NCBI RefSeq assembly: GCF_024362695.1
Contig: NC_065406.1
Location: forward strand, 10,726,001-10,790,000
DNA length: 64,000 nt
Origin: Pectinophora gossypiella
Lineage: Eukaryota; Arthropoda; Insecta; Lepidoptera; Gelechiidae
Direction of reading: 5' to 3'
Part shown: positions 1 through 12,100 of the stretch, piece after piece
How positions within the stretch are numbered: position 1 is the first letter of the stretch
How the letters are laid out: the number at the start of each line of letters is the position of its first letter
Program-made: the position numbers and the translations under genes
Notes under the pieces: generated by a model
What the model saw: only the letters and a program-made list of their open reading frames with translations
What the model was told of the DNA's origin: nothing
The model's database searches: none

Positions 1-104
1 AATAAAAATTGTTTATTTCTCATAATTGTAGCGAAGTTTGTCGTCGAGACTTCCCAGTAAGTAATTGGAGTACTTGTGTTGGGAATGACTCGCAAGTCCC
101 CTTT

Positions 105-262
105 GGTATACGGTCACGAGCATTAATATGTATACACTTTGGTACCATGTCACATTAACTTTTTTGACAAATTGAACTGTAAGTCTCACTAAATGTCAAA
201 TATGTTAGTGCGACAGAGTCCTAAAGTGGGTACATTATATTGCTCATGACTGTACATAAGAT
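105..262 (-). repeat. Dispersed repeat, copy 1 (relative at 50717-50890)
   Basis: About 160 bases match, in opposite orientation, the segment near 50717-50890. Shared blocks include a GTCACGAG run, a TTAACTTTTTTGACAAATT run and a GCTCATGAC(A/T)GTAC run. Neither copy carries a coding sequence. The family is unknown to me. Confidence 0.6.
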
Positions 263-1281
263 TTTAAAACATGGTAAATATATAGGTATATAAACACATT
301 AAAAAAACAATTGAATTAAAAGAAAATGTGAGTGAGAGCAAATGAGCAAGTGTGATTATGTATACTTATTACTCATATTACTATACACATACAAAAACTA
401 CTTATTATTACTACAAAAATACATTTATATTACATAAATATGGGCATGTCGTATAATCCATAGAAGGATTCTATCCTTTCCAACCCTTGTCACCATAAGA
501 CTCATCATATCCATTTTAGCACTTCGTATTAAGTGGCTGCAAGTTGTATTTGATTACTTGGGGTCCATATTGGCTCACATTGAATTCTAATTCCTATTCT
601 TTGTCTGACTACCTGTTTGTGGTCATAATAATCACTCTTAATAATTTTATTTTTTAATATATTTTTTACTCATATATTTTATTACTACCAACAGAGCTCA
701 TAACCGTTAGTGATCATATTTTTTAACCAGGATTTTAACCAAGAACCAGTTTAAAATTTAAATATATTTTTTAGATTTTTTTTCTTCATAACATTAATGA
801 TTACATTGGTTGAAAATATACTTTAAACATAGGAGTTAAAAAGTTATGTAAGACAATGCGCACCTGATTACTTGTGACTCTGCCCACCACTTTAGAGATT
901 ACGGGCGCGTGTTTAAATGTATATTTATTTACTCTGTAAGCTTTATGTCATAACAAATAGGCTAAATGGGCCACACACGCGGCCAAAGTTAGTCTCAAAC
1001 GGGTAATACAATCAGAGCGGGAACTATAAATACCGGGTGCGCTGTCCAGGCTGGCTAAAATGAAAGAGAACTGAAAAACTAACTGAATTAACTTTATCGA
1101 GAGCTTGGATATGAAATACTGGGCTGCGAACGAAAATTTATTTTCACTCTGAATTTTAGTCACCCTATGACCCACTTTAGTTATACGAGCAAATATTTAA
1201 TCGTGTTCACATAACATATCTCGTCTCATCTTACAGATAAACTTAAGTTATTATTATTATTTTTTATGATTTTGGTTTGTT

Positions 1282-1432
1282 TTTCTTTTTTTGTTATTAA
1301 TTAATTTTTGATTTTGGTGTTCTTTATGTTTTTTTTTTGTACGTGTGGTTCCTGTCCTGTGTTGAATGTAATGACCTATCTCTCTGTGTCTGTGGTGTCC
1401 GGAAGTAATAAATGTTTCTTTCTTTCTATAAA
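1282..1432 (+). mobile_element. 5'-truncated LINE 3' tail
   Basis: The segment runs through a TGACCTATCTCTCTGTG block into AATAAATG followed by TTTC repeats. This is the usual look of the 3' end of a non-LTR retrotransposon with a short simple-repeat tail. No coding part remains. Confidence 0.5.
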
Positions 1433-1698
1433 TATAATAAGTGGTTGCTTATTTGATTATACTAACTGCGCTGTACCTATTTGAAGATGTAGATTTCTGA
1501 ACGGTCCAGTCTAGTTACATAACAAAAGTTCACTACTGTAAGTATATTCCTAACTGGGTTAGCCAGAGGTAAATCCATCGCAAGATGATCTTACACACGC
1601 TTCATCGAGCTTTAAACCAATGAGATAGGTGCTGAGTCCTATCGCTGTCTCTAATTCTTTAAATATAATTACAATGGCCTTGATTTCTGCACACATCT

Positions 1699-1961
1699 CT
1701 TAATTGTATTTTAAGTTATACCCGTCATTTTCTTATCCACCGAAAAGAAAGAGGACGGGAGATTGACAACTGTAAATTTTAAAATGATTGGCATCTTATG
1801 CGACCGGATTCACGCGTACTGTCAACGTAATTCTGTCGGGTTCTTGACCAATATTAAATTGGGAGGGTTTTTTAAATTTCTGCCTAAAATCTGTCGATTA
1901 CCCGTCTCTTTCCTTTTCGGCGGATAAGAAAATCACAGGTGTAACTTAAAATAAAATTAGA
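1699..1961. mobile_element. Foldback MITE, copy 1
   Basis: About 70 bases at the left end (TTTTAAGTTATA, then CATTTTCTTATCCACCG, then GACGGG) return as an imperfect reverse complement at the right end (CCCGTC, CGGATAAGAAAAT, TAACTTAAAATAAAATTA). A second copy with the same ends lies at 63611-63940. There is no open frame, so it is a non-autonomous element. Confidence 0.75.
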
Positions 1962-2766
1962 ATATGTCTGCAGGAATAGGGCCAATACGTATTTAGCTAC
2001 ACATAGGTTTCAGTTGCAGAGCTCTTAGGCAGTTTAGTATGTAAGTAAATAAAATATCAGAGATCACAGCCCTCGGGATTCCGCATGCGTGATGGAACGA
2101 ACTCCTTAGATTGCTTTTCGAATATCATTCAAAATACTTGACGTGATACAAAATATTTGACAAGATCATTTTAGTGTTTACTAAACTTCTACGAGCACTC
2201 ATCGTATTTTTTAATTTAATAATTTTATTTAGATTTTGTTCTACATTTTAGTTGAATTATTTAGTTTTTAGTGATTTAATTGATACCGTTCCTTTGGAGT
2301 TTATTTCGTTAAATAATTCAAGAATCATGGCATCACGTAAGTACCTACTTGTCCATCAATATAATGTTTACTCTCTTTATATCTTTATGCAAGAAATACC
2401 TGCACTTCAGTTACCTTCGGGACACCCTGAGTAATAGATATTAATTAATAGCAAATCCTTTCGCCAAGAAATGAAATTTCAAAGGATACGACGCCGATAC
2501 ATTAGTCGGCTTTTTTAAATATTTAAACATAACAGCCTATATACGTCTCATTGCTAGGCACAGGCCTCCCCTCATTCAACCAATAAAAAAACCGGCTAAT
2601 AAAAGGCCGGCCGGTTAATACAAATCGGCTTTGTAAATATTTACTAAGATATAATTTGAATAGCATCATATCCATAATAAATATAAATGTTTCAAGTTAT
2701 AGGATGAAACTTTCTAGCACTGTAATATGCCACCTAGCATCCAACAAGCAACGGTTTCAACATTAA

Positions 2767-3062
2767 CAATCATCTCCCTAGCGTTATCCAGTTTTCACAT
2801 GGTCCGCTTATCTAACCTGAAGATTTTACAGGTCCTGTATTTTACAGAAGCGACTGTCTGTCAGACCTTCCACCTCGCAAAGGGCAAACTTGTCCAATAC
2901 AAGTGTGGTCACAAAACTCCGAAATGCACCGTTGAGCAAGAGATAGACATTTTAAAACATGGATTCGAAAATCATTGGTTTAGGCCCGTGCTGGGTTCGA
3001 ACCTGCGACCTTACAGTGAGAGTCAAGCGTTCTGCCAACTGGGCTACCACGACTCCCGTAAA
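2767..3062 (-). mobile_element. tRNA-derived SINE, family B
   Basis: The minus strand starts with a tRNA-like head (AGTTGGCAGAACGCTTGAC and GGTTCGAACC, resembling A and B boxes) and continues into a body ending in CGCTAGGGAGATGAT. Family members lie at 4571-4753, 12706-13063, 44725-45018 and 48662-49003. Confidence 0.75.
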
Positions 3063-3165
3063 CAAACAATACATTTTTAAGTAATACTCAGTTTACAAAC
3101 ACAAATCAATTATTTATTTCTTAGTTGAGGTTATCTATTCCGGCGCGCACAGCTGATCCAAAAGA

Positions 3166-6100
3166 ATGAACGCGACGATGACGGCTGACCGAGTGAGTGA
3201 ACGATCGGTGGCCCCGCGCCCCGCACCTCCGCCCGCTCTCGCCTTTGCCGCCTTCCCTCCGAAAGCAGCGATTAACAACATGACAGTAATTTTAACAATT
3301 ACCATTTCAGAGGAGCCCGTAGTACTAAGTATCGGCGAGATGATCGACCAAGCAATAGGCACACCAGAGGTACGCAATACTTTCTTCTTACGAGATACTG
3401 GACGTAACCGAGTGTAATGCAAGTTGAAAGAAGTACCTTCTATCGTGTGGGTTATGAGGTGAATTACCAACCTCTTCAAAGACTACTTACGTGCTTACAT
3501 CAGTAAGCAGTAACCGGGACCAACGGCTTAACCTGGCATCATCTTACTTTCGGACAATCAAGTGATTAGCCTGCAATGTCCTAACCAAACCAGGATTCAC
3601 AAAGTGATTTTCGTGAGGTGACTTCACCGGGATTCAATCAATCAATCAATAATACTTTATTGCACAACGACATATACAAAGGACATAAACATACGAATAA
3701 AAACATAAGTACAATAGGCGGCCTTATTGCTAAATAGCAACCCTATTATTATTATTGGGTTGGGATTCGAACCCAGGACCTCCGGATCGTGAGCCCAACG
3801 CTCAGCCACTGGACCATACAGGCTGTTAAAGAAGTTCCAATAAAGGATCCTCAGTCTCCTACCAGTATAAGGATTACGGGTGAAAGATCAGACAACTTTA
3901 ACTGCCGCTTTTCCGGGCCCTTTCGACCAGGGTTAAAAGTCCACATCGATGCAATTCATCTAAAAAAGCAATATTGCTATTTGACATTTGTTTGCATTGC
4001 GCACTTACTTTTATATGCGCCAAAGTCAAATTGCAATATTGCTTTTTTAGATGAATCGATACGATGTGCCTTTTTAACCCCCCGTTCACTTCTGCCGCAG
4101 TTTATAATGACAGAATCTCAGATCAGGGAGTCCTTTAAAAAATGGAAAATGTCGATCAGGTCAGGGCGCAGGCCTCAAGTTTTTGCTACTGCGAGCCTCT
4201 ATGGCTAGACTAATCAGATCATCAGGATCGTGTGCTACGTCCGTCGAGCGGGATAAGCGCCTACTTCGGGGCGAAACCGAGCTGAACGTAAACAAGTTCT
4301 GAATGATACTGTTTCTTCAGATAGGTGTGGTGGACTTCAACATGCTGCAGACGGTGCTACACTGCCTGGCGCAGCAAATGAGGGTTCAGAACAAGAATGT
4401 GGAGCTTCGCGGTAGCATCTCCCACTTGCCTGTTGGGCGTGACCACGGGCAGACCATCGACCTGCACGAGTACGTCGTCGACACTAGTGGAGCGGAGGGA
4501 AAGGTACTTTCCATAATATTTTATTCGTCTCCTTCTATCGTGTGGCTTATAAGGTTTTTAAAATATGAGATAGGCTTTCGTGCTCAGCGATGAAGGAAAG
4601 CATCGTGAGGAAAAACACATTCCCGAGAAATGCATTTTAGCAGGTTGGAAGATCAGACAGGCAGTAAATTCTGTAAAAAACCGGACCTGTCAAATCGTCA
4701 GGTTAGGTAACCGGACCCTGCGAAAAACGGGTAATGCTATGGAGATGATGAGATAGGCTTTCTAAGTCAGCGACAAAAGGAACGACAGGCAGAGATGACG
4801 TAACTAACGGTCTCGATGCAAAAGATCACTGGTGGCACTGTTGAGAGCCGCGAAAATGTATTGCTCAATTGAAACAGATAAAATAATAATTAGGTATTTT
4901 AATATTTTTGAGTTGTATGTTGCCACTTAATACGCAATACACACCAAAGCCGCCAACCCGCCGCCACAGCCCGCCGACACGACCCGGCGATAAGTCGTCT
5001 GCTTGCGTAGATTCAAAGTTGCCTGGCGACTTGCAACGAATGAAGCCGCCGACAAAAATGTTACCAACAAAAGTGGACGGGTCGGCAGGTTCGGTGTGTA
5101 CTGAAATTATCACAATCGCTAAGAGATGGTAGGTAGGTATAGGTACGCCAATTGCAAAAGTAGCTACAAATTTTCTAACGGTTTTTTAATGTTGTCAATT
5201 AATGTCATTCTTGTATTTCAGACGTTTAAAGAAGTTAAAACACCTGATAAAGGTATGTGATGTCCGTTTTGTGATCAACTAGCGACTAGACCCGGATTCG
5301 TCCGGGTAGGTAAAATTTTTACCCTACGTCACCCCCGGACACTTCATACAAACAGACAGACACCACACATTGACGTTGTCGTACACGCGCATCTGGGTGC
5401 GTGACGTCTGACGCCATACGATTGAAGACTAAACTATGTTCGATGTTCGGTGAGGCAAAGCTAGCTCAGGCGCTGGTGGGGAGTAGAGAGTTGCCGTTCT
5501 ATACGTAGTATTATTCCTTATTCTATGCCTATGTATGGCATAGAACAATCAATGATACCTACAAGTATAGAAGGGACACTGCGCCCCGCACCAATATGAG
5601 CTTGGAGCGATTTTGATTTACTTCACCCTCCCCCGATGGCGATGGTAGCTACTGTAATCTATAAGCGCGCGTCCGTCTCGCTCGCACGGGGAAAGGCGAC
5701 ACACGGTAAGAATGAGATTTTTGTATGGAACATTACTTAGTCTTGGAGAAAGGAAATCATACATACATAACACACAAACAGTAACATTTTCTTTCCTTTA
5801 ACTTCATTTTGTATTATTGTTTTTTTTTTTATTATCATTTATTTATTCAATTGTTTTTTTTACTTTAATAATTTATTTTTAAATTATTTTTGCAGGGCCT
5901 TCGCCGCCACCGAATGAACAAAGCATTTTAGTTGGTAATTAATGACTATCTTATTTTTGATTTAGTTTTGTTTTTACAAAATAAGTTTATCCTTCTAAAA
6001 TATATTATGATACATTGCTTTTTTAGTCTTCTATTTTGTTTTTTTTTAAATGCCTATAAACTTTTTCTTTCCAGCCGAACTTATAAGGAGAGCTGAACCA

Positions 6101-9100
6101 GGTAAACCAGAAAATAACTACACGCTATGCTTCATACATACCTAATAATGAAATCAATGTTTTTACGTGTTACCCCTTTCATCAAATCAAATATCATTCA
6201 TGTTCTTTCATTATCATGGAAACATTGTTAATTAGAAAGGTTGGACGTACCTGATAGAGAGCAGTCCATGGACAGCAACCTTGAAACAAACAAAATCAAA
6301 TATAAATAGAATTAAAAAATAATAATTAAGTACCTAATTAGATATCAAAAATATACTTCACTGACCTTTTGATCCGATCGTCGATCGTTCACCGAAAATT
6401 CTCTGAGCACCTTCAATTCATCATCAATTAATTACATCTACATCACAACAAATGAAATGATGTCAGAACTACCCTACAGGCATGTTCCCACTATGTGGTA
6501 ACGATCTGTTCCCTTTAATGCGATTGTTTGTCGTCAATTTTTTTTATTGTTAACTACTATCGCTGTTAATTGTCGTGCTAGCCGTTTCCACTGTCATGAC
6601 AATCTGGGTGGTAAAAATGACTAAATCGAATTCATCTAAGAAAGCAATATTGCAATTTGACATTTATTTGCATTGCGCACTTACTTTTATATGCGCAAAT
6701 GTCAAATTGCAATATTGCTTCGATGTGGCCATTTTAACCCCCCTGTTGTCACTGCAAAAAATGTTGTAAACGACAGTAAATCGTGAAGTTCTATATGTAA
6801 ACACCTCCATTTAAACATATAAGCCACGACACTTAAAACTACACGATTATCTTTCGTCACGATAAAGTGAGAACGCGCCCTACCTTCTTGCCAATTCTTG
6901 AAATTACATACAAACCAGCTTGTAATTCCCACTTTCCTTTGAACAAAACGAAAAGTTACCTATTTTAACTGCTGCTGCAGTTTCTTGTAGTTTCTTCTCC
7001 TCAGTCATAACACCTTGTAAAATAACGTAGATTCAAAAATGTTAAATTGACCTTCAATAAATGATACTGATTTCTGCTTTCATCGCTAGAGGAAGACCCG
7101 TACGGCCCTACGGTGACTTTGGAGGCTATGGTGGAGGAAGCGACTTCGCACTACGGTCTCAGAGACCGCCACACGCCTCAACCCACCGGCCCCAGCGCCC
7201 CGCCCTCGCAAGGGGGTCAGCCCGGCGGAGCCCGCGAGACCGCTCAGAAGGTATAAAATCTATCTTCCTTCTGTTACCTCCTCTAATGTTCACATTTACT
7301 GAAAAGATGATTTGCTATCGAGTTTCTTGTCATTTCTTCTCCTCACCTTGCGAAATGACTAACATCCGCATTCTAAGATGTTCAATCGACTCTTCCTCCA
7401 CTCAGCTCAGCATTTTAGTATTTCAAGTTGACATTACGTCCTCGACTTGAGGTCTTTATTCACTGGAGTCAAGCATTATCATACTGCCAACAAAGTAATA
7501 CGAAATTAATCAAGTTATGCCTCACTGGAGTAAATTAGAACATAGAATAAGGAATAATACTACGTTACTCGAGTTAAGGTTGAGGCGCCGTCCTCGAAAA
7601 TCCGATTTTGAGCTGAGTTTAAGGAAAATTTTGAGGGCTCAAGGAGTCGACGAAGTTTCAAATTAAACAGCTTAGTATACGGGCGGTAGAATCAATAATC
7701 ATTGTAAAATGTATCTTCGTTCATCTTTGACGTTGAATAAATGAGTTTTCAATTATTTTAGAAGTCACAGCATGGGAGAGGGCAATTACCGAGCGGAGAG
7801 AGACTGTCCCTAGTTACGCTCAGCAAATTTAATGTACTACAAAATACCGTAGAAGACTTGAAGAGCCGCGTCTACGGAATGTCGCCGAAGAATATGGACC
7901 TTTTGGAAGACGTCAGGTTTGCCATTGGAGTATCATCATCATCAGCCGTACGACGCCCACTGCTGGGCATAGGCCTCCCCCAAGGATCTCCACGACGATC
8001 GGTCCTGCGCTGCCCGCATCCAGCGGCTTCCATTGGAGTAAACATAACATAATTTAAATGGCCTAAAATATTAACTATTCCGTGTATACGAGTATAGCCC
8101 ACTGCTGGGCACAGGCCTCCCGGAATAGTTATGCCTATAATATGTCCCATCACGCTTCTTCACGTAACTATTAAGTATCTAATCTTTGGCTCGTTGCTAT
8201 TATGGCCAATCCATTGCCCAGAGTTTTCAAACCGCACGAAGGCCTTTGACTTGGCTTTACTTTTATGTACACACGATTAAAAATTAAGCAGTTTTATAAA
8301 ATCGTATGTGTGCACATAATATGCCTACTTATAGGCACCTACGTTCTGTAACGAAACTTATAGCCAAGGCTGATAATTTCCTGTATGAACAAAAACTTAA
8401 GCCTATTTTGCTATGTACTCACAATTCAGATCGCAAACGAACCTAAAAGCAATCACGGACATGTGGAACACCTTGAACGTGCAGTCTCGTCTGGATGCCG
8501 CTGAGAATGGCATCGGCAAGCTGAGCTCGCTGGTTGAAGACGTCATCACTGAATTCCCTAATCTACAGAAGCGCCTCCAAGAACAACGGTAATGCTTGTT
8601 TTACAATATAACAAACTCATAAGCTCACGATTATATCCCGAATTAGTCGTGACTTCACCCAGCAACAACATTACGAGAGATAGGCTCATCTAACCACCCG
8701 CAGACAGTCGAAAGCCATCATCCCGTCAATATCCAAGCGTTTCACAAAAAAACTGCTCAGCTTGAACCGAAAAGACCTCCGAATAGTGGTTGAAGGCTGT
8801 ATGGAGACAAGAAACTGCCTCTCACGCCATCCTGTAATGCGTGGAAGTTGCAGCACAACGGGCACAAATCCTACAGCAAACAAGGTCGCTACGTGAAGCC
8901 TGTGAACGCCCCAGGAGGCTTCTGGGCTTCTGGTAGGAGCTAGGTTGGCTAGTATAGCTAAGATTTATTACAAGCATAATGGGCCATCCACGTGTCTGAA
9001 CCATAACGAATCATACCATATCCCAATCGGGGTAGTCGAAGGTACATCCATCGCAAGATGAACTGTGTTAGTGAAAACTATACTTAAAATAAATTAGGGT

Positions 9101-12100
9101 GATGTTTATTTTGTTTCTACCTATACCTATAAGTAGAAACAAAACTAGATGATTTTCATGACAGTGGAAGAAGCGAAACTGCTGATGTGTCAGCTCAGGG
9201 TAGCAGTACGCAGAAAACAACATTATAAAGAGAAAACAGCTTTAAGTAGTAGGTACCCAGTAAAAAGAACTATTCATAGTATGCATATCGTCATCACTAG
9301 TATTAGACGAATATGAATGACTCATTCGAAGGGGCAGATAGGTATTTTTTCGAATTATTCGACTGAAAAAAGTACCTACTTACTTATTTGAATTAGTCGA
9401 ATTAAATTCTTTATGGAGTTGAGTGGCTCGTTTTCTGATTGCTTGTGGCTGTGGCAACCCCATTAGGGCAAGGCATGAGTTTAATTTACTTGCGTTTTTC
9501 TTTACATTTAGCGCTGCTGCTGGCCCAACCGCAGCACCTCCAGCCGCGACAGGGGCTCCAGGACCGCCAGGGTCCTCCGGTCATCAGGGACCGCCCGGGC
9601 CGCCGGGACCCCCCGGACCTCCAGGCAGGGTCACCAGATATAAAAAAAATAAAAATAAAATAAAAAGTCATTTATTTCTGAAGATATATATTTTGAAATG
9701 ACCCCATTTATATGCGATACCTACTGTTTGATAAAATTTTGCCCCAAAACTGTTATTACGAAACTTATAAGGATCTTACGTCGTAATAATACACCAAACA
9801 CCATCAACATCCCCGACTAAACGAAGTCATTGACTAGGATGTCAATCAAATAGGCAAGACACGAGCTGGATTAGTTTAAAAAAATATATATACCTACCTA
9901 TATTTCCTCCCTAATACTTTCCCCGTCGTTCTTATTTAAAATTGAGAAAATACCCTGAATTTGTCAATCCCGCCTCCAGGGCCCCCTGGTCCTCCAGGTC
10001 CCCCAGGAGGTGGCTTGCCAGGTGTAACCGGTGCTGCTGGTACAGCTCTTCCTCCAGGTGTATCCGGGCCAGTAGCGGTCCCAGGGCTTCCAGGCGCTCA
10101 AGGATACGAAGTTGCCCCGGGAGTGTTCGCGATTCCTGGACCTCCTGGTCCTCCAGGTATTTTGCACACTATATTAAGGTAAATATGAGAAACTACATTT
10201 TCTTTTTGTTTCGATTGTAATATTAGATTTTATCAGCATTTTGTCACCCAAACAGCGTTCTCGGCAGGACTCATCAGCTCCTCTCGCAAACAGAGTCAGA
10301 GCACACGGGCCAAGTGACCCATAGGCTGCCCAGGTCTGATCCATTCAGAAATCCTGACCTGGACAGGTTATCTCCACTTCACTCAACTTGAGAAACTATA
10401 TCTACAAGATCTACACTACCTATAAGTGTAAAACTATTGTTATTACCTACCTATCACATTTAATACAATAAATGTATATTCTATTCTAGGCCCACCAGGT
10501 CCACCAGGGCCCGGTTTCGCAGGCTCACCAGGTGGACCCGGCCCTGCTGGACCACCGGGGGCAACAGGACCGACTGCTGCACCCGCGCCCGGGGCCAAAT
10601 CACTCGGACCACCAGCGTCTATGACACAGTTTGAAGCGTTCACCAGTACTGATCCAACAGCCGGCTTCAAAGACATGTCCACTGGCGACATTGAAGCTAT
10701 TGCGAAAAACGTAAAGGATCTACGGACGGATCTGGATAACTTGTATGTTATATTCTACCGCACGTTGGACGACATTGGAGTTGGTGAGTCATTTGATTTA
10801 TTTGTCTTAAGCTTAATAAAATTTAGTTACCTATCTATAGGAACTCTCATAGAATACTTTAAAATCGGTATTCAAATATATACATAGTTTCACTTACGCC
10901 CGCAATTCCTAAGGTGGACACAGCGACAAGTAATCAGAAAAGCGTTGCAACTACGTTTTTAACGTGACTTACTGTAGGCCAGACAAATGGAGATGAGCGC
11001 TCTCACCCGGTAATGAACCTATGCAAATAATTAAGTAAAAAAATTAATCATACCAAAATACTACTGTTTACAGAGCCGGCATGTACTGGTAATGCTCCTA
11101 CACCTGCATTAGCAAATGCGATAGTTTCTGCCACAAAGAAGTTCGAAGCAGACTTGACCGATGCTGCTACTGGTACGGACAGCGCAAAGCAGGGGCCAGG
11201 CAAACCCAGTGAGTTCACACACGTCGATGTCCTATTATCTTTTAATATAGCTTGATTAATTTCACAGTGGGAAAGAAAGATAGTACTAGTACAGCCTATT
11301 ACGAAAGAAACATATCAATAAAATGTATTGCTCAGGGTTGATGAGGTTGGTAATCCACCTCATAACCCACACGATAGAAGAAGGAGAATGTATTGCTCTG
11401 TCAGCCCATATCGGAGAGACCATGTGGTGACGGATACATGTCCTATATACAAGATAATTGTTTTACTTGCAGAAAAAGGAAAGTTCAAACAACATAGTAC
11501 GCCTATATACGACACATCAGCAGTTGATGGCAGGTTGTATGCAGTGGAACAAAGGTTGAGAGATTGTTGTAACAACGCATCAAATACTGACAGCAGCGGC
11601 CAGGCGGGCAGGGTATGTACACGTTGCCTATATTACATACGTAAGCGTGTTCCGCCAGATGCCATATCGTCACTTTGCATCAGGTTAGATTAAATGGAAA
11701 CCCATTCCCAATTAAAAAAGATCCGTAAGCAATTTACGTTCTTCTTCTTGTTATCGTGTGGGTTGTGAGGTGACGTACCAACCTCATCAACCCTGGTGTC
11801 AGGGTTACTATTGAGCCGCCAAAGGCCCCTGACATGACTCATGTAACGACTACTTACTTACATCAGTAAGTAGTAACCGGGACCAACGGCTTAACGTGCC
11901 TTCCGAAGCACGGATCATCTTACTTTCGGACAATCAGGTTATCAGCCCGTAATATCCTAACCAAACTAGGGATCACAAAGTGATTTTTGTGATATGTCCC
12001 CACCGGGATTCGAACCCTTTTACTTTTACGTTGAAACTATTTTAGTTTAAAACCGATTATTTCCTTACAAAAACCTTCGTGGTCTAGTGGTTAGAGCGTT

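Larger units (their letters stand above)
1..3165. other. Gene-free 5' flank with dispersed repeats
   Basis: I see no convincing gene here; all open frames are short and lack codon structure. Recognisable pieces are a dispersed repeat at about 105-262 with an inverted relative near 50717-50890, a LINE 3' tail at about 1282-1432 ending in an AATAAA-like box and TTTC repeats, a foldback MITE at 1699-1961, and a tRNA-derived SINE at 2767-3062. The stretch from 300 to 1280 is AT-rich and shows nothing I can name. Confidence 0.6.

Noticed and set aside
7858..8153. Short frames around GCCCACTGCTGGGC
   Set aside because: They come from a common dispersed repeat (two partial copies at about 7935-8040 and 8095-8125), not from a gene; only 7762-7916 is exon.
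9423..10691. A separate collagen gene
   Set aside because: Only three exons carry Gly-X-Y, there is no signal peptide or collagen C-terminal domain, and phases link them on both sides to DUF4795 exons.
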